NCBI GenBank assembly: GCA_023407575.1
Contig: JAEYLX010000026.1
Span: 1 to 64,000, forward strand
Source: Bacillota bacterium
Lineage (GTDB): Bacteria; Bacillota; Clostridia; Lachnospirales; Lachnospiraceae
Length of the DNA: 64,000 bases
Reading direction: 5' to 3'
The translations under genes were made by a program, and so were the position numbers. Below, one piece after another: positions 34,353 to 43,683 of the stretch (the stretch's first letter is position 1; each line of letters opens with the position of its first letter). The notes below the pieces were generated by a model. That model ran no database searches, was not told the origin of the DNA, and saw only the letters and a list, made by a program, of their open reading frames with translations.

Positions 34353-35354
34353 ATGGCAGGAACAAGAATATCAGACGTAATTGTACCAGAGTTATTTAAT
34401 AGGTACGTTATCAACAGAACAATGGAATTATCAGCCTTATTTCAGAGCGGTATTGTAGTAAATAGTGAGGTATTTGACGCTTTAGCAAGCGAAGCAGCAC
34501 GAACACACAATATGCCATTCTTTGAGGATTTGCAGGGAGAGTCAGAAGCAATTATAGAGGATGTGGGGACCGCAAAAAACAAGATTACATCTAACAAGGA
34601 TGTGTCCACAACTATATTTAGAAAAATGTCTTGGGAAGCTTCTAACCTGTCAGCAGCACTAGCAGGTTCTGATCCAATGAAAGCAATTGGTGATTTGGTT
34701 GCAGGATTTTGGGCTAGAGATATGCAGAAAGAGTTAATATCCGTGCTGAAAGGTGTATTCGGGACCTTCACTCCATCCGGCGGTTCGGCAACAACAAGAA
34801 TGGCTGACCATATACTTGATTTAAATGCGCTTTCCACAGCGAACGCAAAGATTATCTCCGCAAGTGCATTTATTGATGCTTGCCAGCTATTAGGCGATGC
34901 GCAGTCGCAGCTGTCTGGTGTAGCAATGCATAGTGCGACAAAGTCATACCTAAAGAAACAGAACTTAATTGCAACTGAAAGAGATTCAACAGGTGTTGAA
35001 TTTGAAACATATCAGGACCGCAAAGTAACCATTGATGATGGGTGCCCGGTAGAGACTGGCGGAGTATATACCACATTCCTATTTGGTAACGGTGCAATCG
35101 CATTAGGAAACGGTAGCCCTGTTGGCTTCACTGCTACAGAAGTGGATAGAGATCCAGATTCCGGCGCAGGTGTGGATAAGTTGTATAATCGTAAAGCGTT
35201 TATTTTACACCCAAGAGGCATCGCGTATACTGGCGCAACTCGAGCAAACGTAGAAACACCTACTAGGGCAGAATTAGCACTTGCACAGAACTGGGAACCA
35301 GTATACGAGCCAAAACAGTTGAGAATCGTAGCAATTAAACATAAGATTGGATAG
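34353..35354 (+). CDS. Major capsid protein
   Basis: 333 residues. Pattern and gene order (scaffold, capsid, connector) fit an HK97-fold coat protein of the group beginning TRISDVIVPELF and containing MSWEASNLSAAL and a late FILHPRGIAYTG segment. No protease or delta-domain is seen; the separate scaffold gene replaces it. AAAGGTAAGG precedes the ATG. Confidence 0.9.
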   Translation: MAGTRISDVIVPELFNRYVINRTMELSALFQSGIVVNSEVFDALASEAARTHNMPFFEDLQGESEAIIEDVGTAKNKITSNKDVSTTIFRKMSWEASNLSAALAGSDPMKAIGDLVAGFWARDMQKELISVLKGVFGTFTPSGGSATTRMADHILDLNALSTANAKIISASAFIDACQLLGDAQSQLSGVAMHSATKSYLKKQNLIATERDSTGVEFETYQDRKVTIDDGCPVETGGVYTTFLFGNGAIALGNGSPVGFTATEVDRDPDSGAGVDKLYNRKAFILHPRGIAYTGATRANVETPTRAELALAQNWEPVYEPKQLRIVAIKHKIG

Positions 35355-35365
35355 GAAGTGATCGT

Positions 35366-35710
35366 ATGATGGAGCTGTCAAAGTTTAAAAAACTGATAGG
35401 AATAGATGCTGCGGACAATACAAAGGATATCCCACTACAATTTATTTTAGATGATGTACAAGAGGTAATCCTTAATTACTGCAACCAGGATGAACTACCA
35501 GAAGGGCTAGAAAACACAGCTTATCGAATGGCCATAGACTTATACCGCAATGAATCCCCGGGGAAAGAAAAATCCCCCGTGGGACCAATTGCTTCTATTA
35601 GCGTTGGGGATACAACAACAAGTTTTAAAAGCACTTCTAACGAGTTTAAAGAGCATTTGCTTAAGAATTATAAGAGCCAATTAAACCGATATAGAAAGTT
35701 GGTGTTTTAG
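35366..35710 (+). CDS. Head-tail connector (gp6/YqbG-like)
   Basis: 114 residues, helical, with LQFILDDVQEVILNYCNQDELPEGLENTAYRMAIDLYR, the pattern of DNA-packaging connector proteins that sit under the portal. GGAAGTGAT precedes the ATG; the next ATG three bases on is equally possible. Stops one base before the next gene. Confidence 0.8.
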   Translation: MMELSKFKKLIGIDAADNTKDIPLQFILDDVQEVILNYCNQDELPEGLENTAYRMAIDLYRNESPGKEKSPVGPIASISVGDTTTSFKSTSNEFKEHLLKNYKSQLNRYRKLVF

Positions 35711-36085
35711 ATGCTAGAAGAAGCTATTGCACTGGCTAGAGAAGCTGTTGAAAACCTATATGATGCAACGTGTACAGTAATTGAACATGACCAAAGAAAA
35801 GATCCTGTATCAAAAGAAACTGAAAGTGTGGAAATTGAGGTGTATCATAATAAGGCTTGTAAACTATCCTATTCCACGGTAAAGAATTCCAATCAAACAG
35901 ATGCAGCAAATTCCGTTTCTCAAGTAGTTAAGATCTTTATTGCACCAGAATTGATTATCAAACCAGGGTCAAAACTTGTGATAACTAGCAAGGGGCGAAC
36001 AACCGAATATAAAAATAGTGGAGTTCCAGCAGTATATAATACTCATCAAGAAATCGTACTAGAGCTATTCAATGGGTGGGCTTAA
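35711..36085 (+). CDS. Head closure protein
   Basis: 124 residues, mostly beta, with VYHNKACKLSYST and SQVVKIFIAPELIIKPGSKLVITSKGRT, as in phage head-closure (SPP1 gp16-like/YqbH) proteins. Family by position and pattern. Its stop codon overlaps the next start (TAATG). Confidence 0.7.
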   Translation: MLEEAIALAREAVENLYDATCTVIEHDQRKDPVSKETESVEIEVYHNKACKLSYSTVKNSNQTDAANSVSQVVKIFIAPELIIKPGSKLVITSKGRTTEYKNSGVPAVYNTHQEIVLELFNGWA

Positions 36086-36570
36086 TGGCATCTAAATTCA
36101 AGATTGATATATCCGAGCTAAAAGAATTTGAGCAACAGATCAAGCAACTTAGCGAAGGAGAAATACAAAGCTTTTGCGAAAGAACGATTAAAGACCTTGC
36201 GGGGATGACCCTTGCGAAGATAATAGAGAGAACGCCCGTAGGAGAGTATGATAAGCTAGTTCACTTTTACACAGAGGATGGAAAAGAAGTATCATTTACC
36301 CCTAATACAGGGAAACAAGGGGGCACGCTTAGAAGAGGTTGGCGAGTAGGAACTGTCACAAAAAAAGGTAACAGCTACGAGGTGGAAATCATTAATGATG
36401 TTATTTACGCATCCTATGTTGAACATGGACACCGAACAGTAAATCACTCTGGCTGGGTAGAAGGAAGATTTATGATGACAATTTCGGAACAGGAGATTGA
36501 AGCACAAGGACCTATAATCATCGAAAGGAGACTGACTAAACTGTTGGAAGATAAGATAAATGGTAAATGA
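36085..36570 (+). CDS. HK97 gp10-like tail completion protein
   Basis: 161 residues from the ATG at 36085, which overlaps the previous stop codon; the GTG at 36076 lies inside the earlier gene. The GGTLRRGWRVG and YASYVEHGHRT motifs are diagnostic for the gp10 family of head-tail joining proteins. Confidence 0.88.
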   Translation: MASKFKIDISELKEFEQQIKQLSEGEIQSFCERTIKDLAGMTLAKIIERTPVGEYDKLVHFYTEDGKEVSFTPNTGKQGGTLRRGWRVGTVTKKGNSYEVEIINDVIYASYVEHGHRTVNHSGWVEGRFMMTISEQEIEAQGPIIIERRLTKLLEDKINGK

Positions 36571-36967
36571 TATTATAAGCAGCATAATCCTAAAACTTGA
36601 TACGTTGTTTGGAGAAGATAGCGTAATCCATAGAGAAAGCATTGAACAAGGGTTTAAATCACCTTGCTTCTTTGTGAAAATGCTTACCACTAGCCACAAA
36701 TTAGTTTTAAATAACAGATATTTTTTTCGGCACTCCTTTGACATACATTATTTTCCGGGCGATGGTAAAAAGAATGCAGAAATGTACCTGGCTGGAGATA
36801 AGTTATACAACCTTGAATACATAAGCAACGGAAACGATTTGATAAGAGGTACTGGAATGCGGTATGAAATAATTGACGATGTTTTGCACTTCTTTGTACA
36901 GTATAACTATTATGCTTATCTTAGTAAGGAAGAGGCTGAAAAGATGCAATCTATTGATATTAAATAA
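36560..36967 (+). CDS. Tail terminator protein (DUF6838-like)
   Basis: 135 residues overlapping the previous gene by 11 bases. FKSPCFFVKMLTTSHKLVLNNRYFFRHSFDIHYFP and the late helix match the YqbJ/DUF6838 proteins that cap contractile tails between completion protein and sheath. Assignment rests on position and pattern. Confidence 0.7.
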   Translation: MVNDIISSIILKLDTLFGEDSVIHRESIEQGFKSPCFFVKMLTTSHKLVLNNRYFFRHSFDIHYFPGDGKKNAEMYLAGDKLYNLEYISNGNDLIRGTGMRYEIIDDVLHFFVQYNYYAYLSKEEAEKMQSIDIK

Positions 36968-36977
36968 GGGAGGGAAC

Positions 36978-37184
36978 ATGGCTAAAGCAGATTCAAAACC
37001 AATTGAACAAGTAGAAACAGTAGAAGTTAAAGAGGCTACATTTACAAAGGACCAACTACTGTTAAGTAATAAATACGCAGAGAAAAAAGACTTATTAAAT
37101 GCTTTATTAGCAGATGATAAGTCTTATTCTTTGCAAGAAACTGACGACATTATAAATATATTTTTGAAAGGTAAGGTGATTTAA
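36978..37184 (+). CDS. Small hypothetical protein before the sheath gene (68 aa)
   Basis: Starts at the ATG at 36978 behind AGGGAGGG; the longer open frame reaching 36873 is overlap only. Acidic and helical (TKDQLLLSNKYAEKKDLLNALLADDKSYSLQETDDIINIFLKGKVI), matching small proteins often found between tail terminator and sheath in PBSX-like phages. Its TAA overlaps the sheath ATG. Confidence 0.75.
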   Translation: MAKADSKPIEQVETVEVKEATFTKDQLLLSNKYAEKKDLLNALLADDKSYSLQETDDIINIFLKGKVI

Positions 37185-38494
37185 TGTTAGGTGGTGGAAC
37201 ATTCACATCACAAAACAAAGTCCTTCCCGGTGCTTACATTAATTTTGTAAGCGCTGCTAGTGCATCAAACATATTATCCGACCGCGGGTATGTGGCAATC
37301 CCCTTAACATTAGATTGGGGTATTGATGGTGAAGTATTTACGGTAACAAAGGAAGAGTTTCAGAACGAGTCATTAAAGAGATTTGGATATCCCTATAAGG
37401 ATGATAAGCTGAAAGCATTAAGAGACTTATTTCTATATGCACAAGTATGCCATTTCTACAAACTAAATGGAGGAGTTAAGGCAGCTAATACCTTCATGAA
37501 GGCAAAATATAAGGGGACTCGTGGAAACGACCTAAATACCGTCATAACGGTGAATGCAGATGATTCAAGCAAGTTTGATGTGTATACATATTTGGGCACA
37601 GCATTGGTTGATCTACAGATAGTAGCTACAGCGTCGGCATTAATAAGTAATGATTACACGGACCCAGTTACAACAGCTACCTTAGCGGTAACAGCTGGAA
37701 TGCCATTAACGGGCGGTACGAATGGAGATGCTGTTACTGGCACAGAGTATCAGACCTTCTTAACAAAGATTGAGAGTTATGCTTTTAATATCCTCGCGTG
37801 TCCGTCTTCTACATCAAGTGTTATTGCCTTGTTTGTGGCTTATACCAAGCGCATGAGGGAAGAGGTAGGGGTTAAGTTTCAAACTGTGGTTTTTCAGACC
37901 GCAGCAAATCACGAAGGAGTAATTAACCTCAAGAATGCTATTACTAATACAACAGCAGATTTCCCAGCGCATACACTTATTTACTGGTTGGCAGGAAGAG
38001 AAGCCGCTTGCGAGGTTAACAAAGATCTTACGAACAAGATATACGATGGTGAATTTACAGTTGACATAAACTACAGTCAATTGGCACTGGCTAACGGAAT
38101 TAAGGCCGGAGAGTTGATGTTCCACAAAGTGGGTGATGCCATCCGTATATTAAACGATATTAACTCCCTAACAACCTTTACAGAGGATAAGAATCAAGAC
38201 TTCGCTAGCAATCAGGTTGTAAGAGTATTAGATCAGGTTGGTAATGATATTGCAGCTGTATTCAACATCAAGTACCTGGGCAACGTGCAGAACAACACAG
38301 CTGGGAGAACAAGCTTGTGGAGCGATATCGTTACATATATGAATAATTTAGTCAACATGGGAGCAATCGAAGAATATAGCGCAAATGATATCATCGTATC
38401 ACAGGGGAATACAAAGGAAAGTGTTATAGTCGATTGTCCTATCACCCCGATATCGTCTATGAAGAAGTTATACATGGTTATCACAGTAAATTAG
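37184..38494 (+). CDS. Contractile tail sheath protein (XkdK-like)
   Basis: 436 residues. GGTFTSQNKVLPGAYINF at the N-terminus, AGMPLTGGTNG in the middle and a conserved C-terminal domain (LVNMGAIEEYSANDIIV...PISSMKKLYMVITVN) define XkdK/YqbM sheath proteins. It wraps the tail tube and contracts on infection, which makes the phage a myovirus. Start codon overlaps the previous stop. Confidence 0.96.
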   Translation: MLGGGTFTSQNKVLPGAYINFVSAASASNILSDRGYVAIPLTLDWGIDGEVFTVTKEEFQNESLKRFGYPYKDDKLKALRDLFLYAQVCHFYKLNGGVKAANTFMKAKYKGTRGNDLNTVITVNADDSSKFDVYTYLGTALVDLQIVATASALISNDYTDPVTTATLAVTAGMPLTGGTNGDAVTGTEYQTFLTKIESYAFNILACPSSTSSVIALFVAYTKRMREEVGVKFQTVVFQTAANHEGVINLKNAITNTTADFPAHTLIYWLAGREAACEVNKDLTNKIYDGEFTVDINYSQLALANGIKAGELMFHKVGDAIRILNDINSLTTFTEDKNQDFASNQVVRVLDQVGNDIAAVFNIKYLGNVQNNTAGRTSLWSDIVTYMNNLVNMGAIEEYSANDIIVSQGNTKESVIVDCPITPISSMKKLYMVITVN

Positions 38495-38510
38495 AAAGTA
38501 GGTGAATTAT

Positions 38511-38981
38511 ATGCAATCAATGGAAGCAAGGGACTCTATAAGTGCTTCGCTTGCAGAGTGCTATGTTACGATTGGAACTAATCGATATCTCTTCATGCAG
38601 GCTATCAACCTCGAAGCTAAAATGGAGAAAACTAAGTCCGAAATACCAATCTTGGGTAAGACGGGCAAGGGAAATAAAACTACTGGATGGAAAGGAACCG
38701 GATCTGCTACATTCCACTACAACACAAGTATATTTAGAGAGATGCTACTTCAATATAAGAATACTGGTGAGGATATTTATTTCGAAATGCAAATAACCAA
38801 TTCCGACCCAACATCTTCAGTAGGTAGCCAAAGCATAATCTTAAAGGGCTGTAATATCGATGGAGGTATTTTGGTTAAGTTCGATGCAGATGCAGAGTAT
38901 TTAGATGAAGATCTTGACTTTACCTTCGAGGATTGGGAAATGCCGACTAAGTTCAATCTTTTGACAGGAATGAAACAATAA
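38511..38981 (+). CDS. Tail tube protein (XkdM-like)
   Basis: 156 residues from the ATG at 38511; an in-frame GTG at 38502 lies in the ribosome site TAGGTG. KTEIPILGKTGKGNK-like LGKTGKGNKTTGWKGTGSATFHYNTSIFREM is the tube signature. It forms the inner tube with the sheath protein upstream. Confidence 0.93.
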   Translation: MQSMEARDSISASLAECYVTIGTNRYLFMQAINLEAKMEKTKSEIPILGKTGKGNKTTGWKGTGSATFHYNTSIFREMLLQYKNTGEDIYFEMQITNSDPTSSVGSQSIILKGCNIDGGILVKFDADAEYLDEDLDFTFEDWEMPTKFNLLTGMKQ

Positions 38982-38989
38982 TAAAATAT

Positions 38990-39021
38990 AATACCCCACT
39001 GCTGTCATGCAGTGGGGTATT
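38990..39021 (+). promoter_or_regulatory. Stem-loop between tail tube and chaperone genes
   Basis: ATACCCCACTG (38991-39001) pairs perfectly with CAGTGGGGTAT (39010-39020). There is no T-run, so it is more likely an mRNA stabiliser or partial attenuator that keeps the abundant tube protein above its neighbours. Confidence 0.6.
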
Positions 39022-39043
39022 AATCTAAATGGAGGATTATACA

Positions 39044-39472
39044 ATGAGTGATTTAAGTATGTTTTTTGCGGATAACGCAGTTGCGGAGAGTAATGTTAAG
39101 CATGTGGCATCAAAAAGGTTTTTAGGCAAAGATAAAAACCCAATGGAATGGGAGCTAAGGAGTATTAGCTCAAAAGAAGATGAAGATATTAGAAAAGAAT
39201 GTACGAGAAAGACTCCTGTACCAGGTCAGAAAGGTAGATTTACTTCAGAAACAGATACAAACATGTACTTAGGTAGATTGGTTGCTAAATGCGTCGTATT
39301 CCCTAATTTAAATGACGCAGACTTGCAGAACTCATATGGCGTTATGGGAGCTGATAACTTAGTTAAGGCCATGCTAAAAAGTGGGGAGTATTCTGATCTA
39401 ATTATTAAAATACAGGCACTTAACGGCTTTAATGAGAGCCTAGATGATATGGTGGAAGAAGCAAAAAACTAA
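39044..39472 (+). CDS. Tail assembly chaperone, short form (XkdN/gpG-like)
   Basis: 142 residues from the ATG at 39044, whose ribosome site GGAGGAT makes the upstream ATG at 39029 unlikely. Pattern: KRFLGKDKNPMEWELRSISSKEDE...KAMLKSGEYSDLIIKIQALNGFNES, typical of XkdN. It guards the tape measure protein during tail assembly. The frame ends GCA AAA AAC TAA, which is a slippery site (see the frameshifted product). Confidence 0.88.
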   Translation: MSDLSMFFADNAVAESNVKHVASKRFLGKDKNPMEWELRSISSKEDEDIRKECTRKTPVPGQKGRFTSETDTNMYLGRLVAKCVVFPNLNDADLQNSYGVMGADNLVKAMLKSGEYSDLIIKIQALNGFNESLDDMVEEAKN

Positions 39473-39648
39473 TCGAGACCGATGGCGAAGCAAGTATCTT
39501 ATATTATTGCATTCACAAATTACGCTGGACACCAGATACATATTTGAATATGCCCAAAAAACATAAGGCATTTGTTATCGCCTCGGTACAAATTAAAATA
39601 AAGAATGATAAAGAGCAGGAGCGCAAGGCTAAGTCCAAAAGGAAGTAG
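39044..39648 (+). CDS. Tail assembly chaperone, -1 frameshifted long form (gpGT-like)
   Basis: A -1 slip on A-AAA-AAC (39463-39469) at the last sense codons continues as CTA ATC GAG ACC GAT GGC and adds 59 codons up to TAG at 39646. The extension (ILYYCIHKLRWTPDTYLNMPKK...KNDKEQERKAKSKRK) has no start codon or ribosome site of its own, so frameshifting is its only sensible route. About 201 residues. This copies the lambda gpG/gpGT and XkdN arrangement just upstream of the tape measure gene. Confidence 0.85.
39463..39469 (+). promoter_or_regulatory. Programmed -1 ribosomal frameshift heptamer
   Basis: AAAAAAC in the correct phase (x xxA AAA AAC TAA), one codon before the zero-frame stop. Confidence 0.85.
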
Positions 39649-39655
39649 GTGAGGA

Positions 39656-41794
39656 ATGGGCTCAATACAAACATCATTACAACTATATGATGGCGTGTCT
39701 TCCACATTACAAAGAATAACAGGTGCAGTTGCAAAGACCACACAAGGGTTTGAAGTGATGGATAACAGGTTTGATACAGTATTTGATGGAGACAGTTTCG
39801 ATGGGGCACAAAAAGGATTAAATACAATAAACGTTATTATTGGGAAGATAGAAAATAATGTATCTAATTGTAACAATACTTTTAACCAAATGGAAACTCA
39901 AGTAAGGGAAGCCGAAGCACAGCAGCAAAAATTTAATAACTCACTTAATTCTGGTGTATCTGCCGGAAACAACTTACTTGGCAAATTAAAGACGATAGTA
40001 GCAACTTATTTGGGGTTGCAAGCTGGAAAAAACACACTAGGAGCGTCCGACCAACTGACACTCACTACTGCTAGACTAAACCTAATGAATGATGGCCTGC
40101 AAACAACTGCAGAACTATCCAGAGAAATATTCGAATCAGCAGAACGTTCGAGAGCGAGTTATACCGACACAGCAGCAGCAATATCTAAACTTGGTATACT
40201 TGCAGGCAAGTCGTTTGCCGGAAACGATGAAATAATTGCATTTACCGAGTTAATGAATAAGAATTTTAAAGTTGGTGGGGCAAGCGCGACAGAACAAGCG
40301 TCCGCGATGTATCAATTAACACAAGCTATGGCGGCTGGTAAGTTACAGGGTGATGAGTACCGGAGTATCATTGAAAATGCTCCTTTATTAGCAAGTGCAA
40401 TCAAAGATTATATGATTAACGTACAAAAGGCAAAGGGTACAATGAAAGATTGGGCTGCCGACGGATTATTAACAGCAGATGTAATTAAAACAGCAATGTT
40501 CAATTCAGCTGAAGAGATTGAGGATCGATTTAAGTCTATACCAATGACGTGGTCAGATATAGGAACAAGCATTAAGAATAATGCATTAGTAGCATTTGAG
40601 CCAGTACTTAAGAAGATAAATGAGCTGGCAAACAGTGAAAAGTTTCAATCATTTAAAGATAATATGATAACCGGGTTATGGAGTATAGCAACAGTTGCAA
40701 TGAATGTTTTAAACATAGTGGTAGGAATAGTTAATTTCATATCTGATAATTGGCCAGCGATTGGGCCTATTATATACGGCATTGCTGGTGCACTGGCAGT
40801 CTACCATGGTTGGTTATTAGCGACTACTGTTGCACAAGGGGCATTAACACTAGCAAAGATGCTTGCAGTACCTGTTTATGCACTTTTAACAGGGGCTACA
40901 ATGGCTGACACAGCAGCACAATGGGGATTGAATGCAGCTTTATATGCGTGTCCGTTGGTTTGGATAATCATTTTAATAATAGCTCTTATTGCACTGATTT
41001 ATTTTATCATTGCTATAATCAATAAATTTGCAGGCACATCTTTATCCGCTACAGGAATAATTGCAGGTGCGTTTATGTGGCTTGGTGCTTTAATAGGCAA
41101 TATATTTATTGGTGCCTTAAATGGGATAATACAAGCCTTATGGACGATATTTGTAGAGCCGATTATTAGCATAGTAGAGTGGGTTTTGAATGTGTTTAAT
41201 GGAGGCTTTGATAGCTTTGGAGATGCAGTGAAAAACTTGTTAGGACAAATTATCAGTTGGTTTTTATCTCTGGGAAAAGTTGTAACTAAAATAATAGATG
41301 CAATCTTTGGAACTAGCTGGACAGATGGCCTATCAGATTTACAAAGCAATGTACTAGAATGGGGTAAAAACGAGAATGCAATTACACTTGAGCGTAATGC
41401 CCCTGAAATAGATTATCGTTATGATATGACAGATGCATGGGATGCAGGGTATAACACTGGAAAAGAGCTTGACAATTCAATTAGTAATATGTTTTCTTCC
41501 GATGGCACTTCCGGATACAGTAACTCGCTGGATGATGTATATAATAATATAGCGCAAACTGCTGATAACACAGATAAACTTGTTGATAGTGTGAACATTA
41601 GTGATGAGGATATAAAATCTCTTCACGATATTGCGGAACGTGATGTTATTAACAGATTTACAACAGCTGAAATAAAAGTAGATATGACCAATTACAATAA
41701 TATAAATGGTACAGGTGATATAGACGGCATAGTTGAATATTTAAGTGATGTAGTGGAGCAACAAATGAGTATATCTGCAGAGGGGGCGATTTAA
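39656..41794 (+). CDS. Tail tape measure protein
   Basis: 712 residues. An N-terminal helical region with a tape_meas_nterm-type part (TARLNLMNDGLQTTAELSREIFESAERSRASYTDTAAAISKLG...QGDEYRSIIENAPLLA) precedes a strongly hydrophobic middle (about 345-510) with several membrane-like helices, then a helical end. Tape measure length sets tail length; 712 residues suggests a tail near 100 nm by the usual 1.5 angstrom per residue rule. AGGTGAGGA precedes the ATG. Confidence 0.94.
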   Translation: MGSIQTSLQLYDGVSSTLQRITGAVAKTTQGFEVMDNRFDTVFDGDSFDGAQKGLNTINVIIGKIENNVSNCNNTFNQMETQVREAEAQQQKFNNSLNSGVSAGNNLLGKLKTIVATYLGLQAGKNTLGASDQLTLTTARLNLMNDGLQTTAELSREIFESAERSRASYTDTAAAISKLGILAGKSFAGNDEIIAFTELMNKNFKVGGASATEQASAMYQLTQAMAAGKLQGDEYRSIIENAPLLASAIKDYMINVQKAKGTMKDWAADGLLTADVIKTAMFNSAEEIEDRFKSIPMTWSDIGTSIKNNALVAFEPVLKKINELANSEKFQSFKDNMITGLWSIATVAMNVLNIVVGIVNFISDNWPAIGPIIYGIAGALAVYHGWLLATTVAQGALTLAKMLAVPVYALLTGATMADTAAQWGLNAALYACPLVWIIILIIALIALIYFIIAIINKFAGTSLSATGIIAGAFMWLGALIGNIFIGALNGIIQALWTIFVEPIISIVEWVLNVFNGGFDSFGDAVKNLLGQIISWFLSLGKVVTKIIDAIFGTSWTDGLSDLQSNVLEWGKNENAITLERNAPEIDYRYDMTDAWDAGYNTGKELDNSISNMFSSDGTSGYSNSLDDVYNNIAQTADNTDKLVDSVNISDEDIKSLHDIAERDVINRFTTAEIKVDMTNYNNINGTGDIDGIVEYLSDVVEQQMSISAEGAI

Positions 41795-42697
41795 ATGTAC
41801 TTTTGCTATATTGATAAGGTGCTAGTACCAATAGCCCCCTCAAAGTTGCAAATAAATATTAACAATCAAAACAAAACAATTAACTTAATAAATGATGGAG
41901 AGGTAAACATTGTAAAAGCACCGGGTCTATCAACTATTAAACTTGATCTATTATTACCTCTTATTACTAAATATCCATTTGCAAAATATAAGGATAATAA
42001 GTTCCAGCCAGCAGCATATTACCTTGAACACTTTGAACGACTGAAAGCTCAAAAATCAAACTTCCAGTTTATTGTTAGCCGTTGGTTAAATATCCCCGGC
42101 GTTCAGAAAAAGCAAAGCATAATGAAAACCAATATGACAGTAACTCTTGAGGAGTACTCTATAACTGAAGACAGCGATAACGCACCAGACATTGTTGTAT
42201 CACTCTTGTTAAAGCAATATGTAAGTTATGGGACTGTCATTAAGGAAATAAATACAGTAACAAAAACGGTCACAGCGACTAAAGTCTTATCTAATAATAC
42301 TAAGTCAATTCCTAATACATACAAAGTAGTGAAAGGGGATACCCTTTGGAGCATAGCAAAGAAATTACTGGGAGACGGGGCAAAGTGTTGGAATCTGGCT
42401 AAACTAAATAAAATAAGTAATCCAAATAAGATACATATAGGGCAGATATTAATTATACAGGATGTAAAGGGAACAACGGCTCCGGATAACTCCAACACAA
42501 AAACGGTAAAGAGTACTGTAGGAGTAGGGAGAAAATCAGTAATTAACGCAACACCAAGCGGCACATCTGGAGCAGGAAGAACTTCTTCTGCCCAATGGGG
42601 AAGTAGCGGAGGTGCTGGTAGGTCTTCCTCTTATGGAGCGGGTGAAGGCAGAACAATATCATACGGGACAGGATCAGGAAGGAATTCGGTGATATAA
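41795..42697 (+). CDS. LysM baseplate protein (XkdP-like)
   Basis: 300 residues. The N-terminal half (1-150) is the XkdP-type tail hub region; a LysM domain occupies about 175-222 (YKVVKGDTLWSIAKKLLGDG...HIGQILII). The C-terminus (about 230-300) is low-complexity Gly/Ser with repeated GxGR units, unlike standard XkdP. Thought to join tape measure and hub and to touch peptidoglycan. Starts just past the previous stop, with AGGGGGCGA upstream. Confidence 0.88.
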   Translation: MYFCYIDKVLVPIAPSKLQININNQNKTINLINDGEVNIVKAPGLSTIKLDLLLPLITKYPFAKYKDNKFQPAAYYLEHFERLKAQKSNFQFIVSRWLNIPGVQKKQSIMKTNMTVTLEEYSITEDSDNAPDIVVSLLLKQYVSYGTVIKEINTVTKTVTATKVLSNNTKSIPNTYKVVKGDTLWSIAKKLLGDGAKCWNLAKLNKISNPNKIHIGQILIIQDVKGTTAPDNSNTKTVKSTVGVGRKSVINATPSGTSGAGRTSSAQWGSSGGAGRSSSYGAGEGRTISYGTGSGRNSVI

Positions 42698-42699
42698 AT

Positions 42700-43683
42700 A
42701 TGACGCTGTTTATAAAGAATGGAAATAAGTTATTCTATCCTTCGGTTTTAGATGGTGTCAAATGGACAACCGAACGAAAAGGTTCGCCCGGAGTACTCAA
42801 TTTCACCATATACGCAGATGAAACATTAATTATAGATGAAGGAAATACCGTGGGGTTTGAAATTGATGGGTATAAAGTGTTTTATGGGCTTGTATTTACA
42901 AAGAAAAGAACCAAGGGAAATGTGATTGATGTAACCGCATACGATCAACTAAGATATCTTAAAAATAAAGATACCTACACTTATGAAAACAAAACGGCAA
43001 GCGAAGTTATTAAAGTGGCAGCGAGTAATAATAATTTGAATGCAGGAATAATTGCAGATACGGAATACGTTATTCCTTCGCGAGATGAGGATAACCAGAC
43101 ATGGCTTGACATAATATATAGCGCCTTGGAGATAACGCTAGACATGAAAAGTAAGGTTTATACTCTGTTTGATGATTATGGTAAGTTAACATTAACTAGC
43201 ATGGAAGATATGACAATAGATTTATTAATTTGTGACCAAAGCGGCGAAAATTATGATTATACATCCAGTATTGACACTAATACTTACAATAAAATCAAAC
43301 TAATATATGACAATGAAACAACAAAAAAACGAGAAGTGTTTATTGCAAAGGATTCCAGTACTATAAACGAATGGGGGGTATTACAATACCATGAGGCTAT
43401 AAGTGCTGATAAAAAAACAGATATTGAACAGATACGTGCTGCAGCAAAAGTTAAAGCCAGTATACTGCTTAGCCTTTACAACCAAAAATCAAAATCCCTA
43501 TCATTTAAGAATTTATTTGGAGATGTACGCGCAAGGGCAGGAGCAAGAGTATGGGTTAATATCAATCTAGGCGATATTGTACTAGACAATTATATGTTAA
43601 TAAATAAAGCGGTGCATACGTTCACCAACGATATCCACACAATGGACTTAGAATTGATAGGAGGCGGTATTTATAGCATCTAA
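42700..43683 (+). CDS. Baseplate hub protein (XkdQ/YqbQ-like)
   Basis: 327 residues. TTERKGSPGVLNFTIYAD and the late ARAGARVWVNINLGDIVLDNYMLINKAVHTFTNDIHTMDLEL are the XkdQ signatures; the fold is that of gp27/gpD hubs. It forms the centre of the baseplate under the tube. Confidence 0.92.
   Translation: MTLFIKNGNKLFYPSVLDGVKWTTERKGSPGVLNFTIYADETLIIDEGNTVGFEIDGYKVFYGLVFTKKRTKGNVIDVTAYDQLRYLKNKDTYTYENKTASEVIKVAASNNNLNAGIIADTEYVIPSRDEDNQTWLDIIYSALEITLDMKSKVYTLFDDYGKLTLTSMEDMTIDLLICDQSGENYDYTSSIDTNTYNKIKLIYDNETTKKREVFIAKDSSTINEWGVLQYHEAISADKKTDIEQIRAAAKVKASILLSLYNQKSKSLSFKNLFGDVRARAGARVWVNINLGDIVLDNYMLINKAVHTFTNDIHTMDLELIGGGIYSI

Noticed and set aside
36873..36977. Upstream extension of the small gene before the sheath
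   Set aside because: AGGGAGGG just before the ATG at 36978 fixes the start; the extension overlaps the tail terminator gene.
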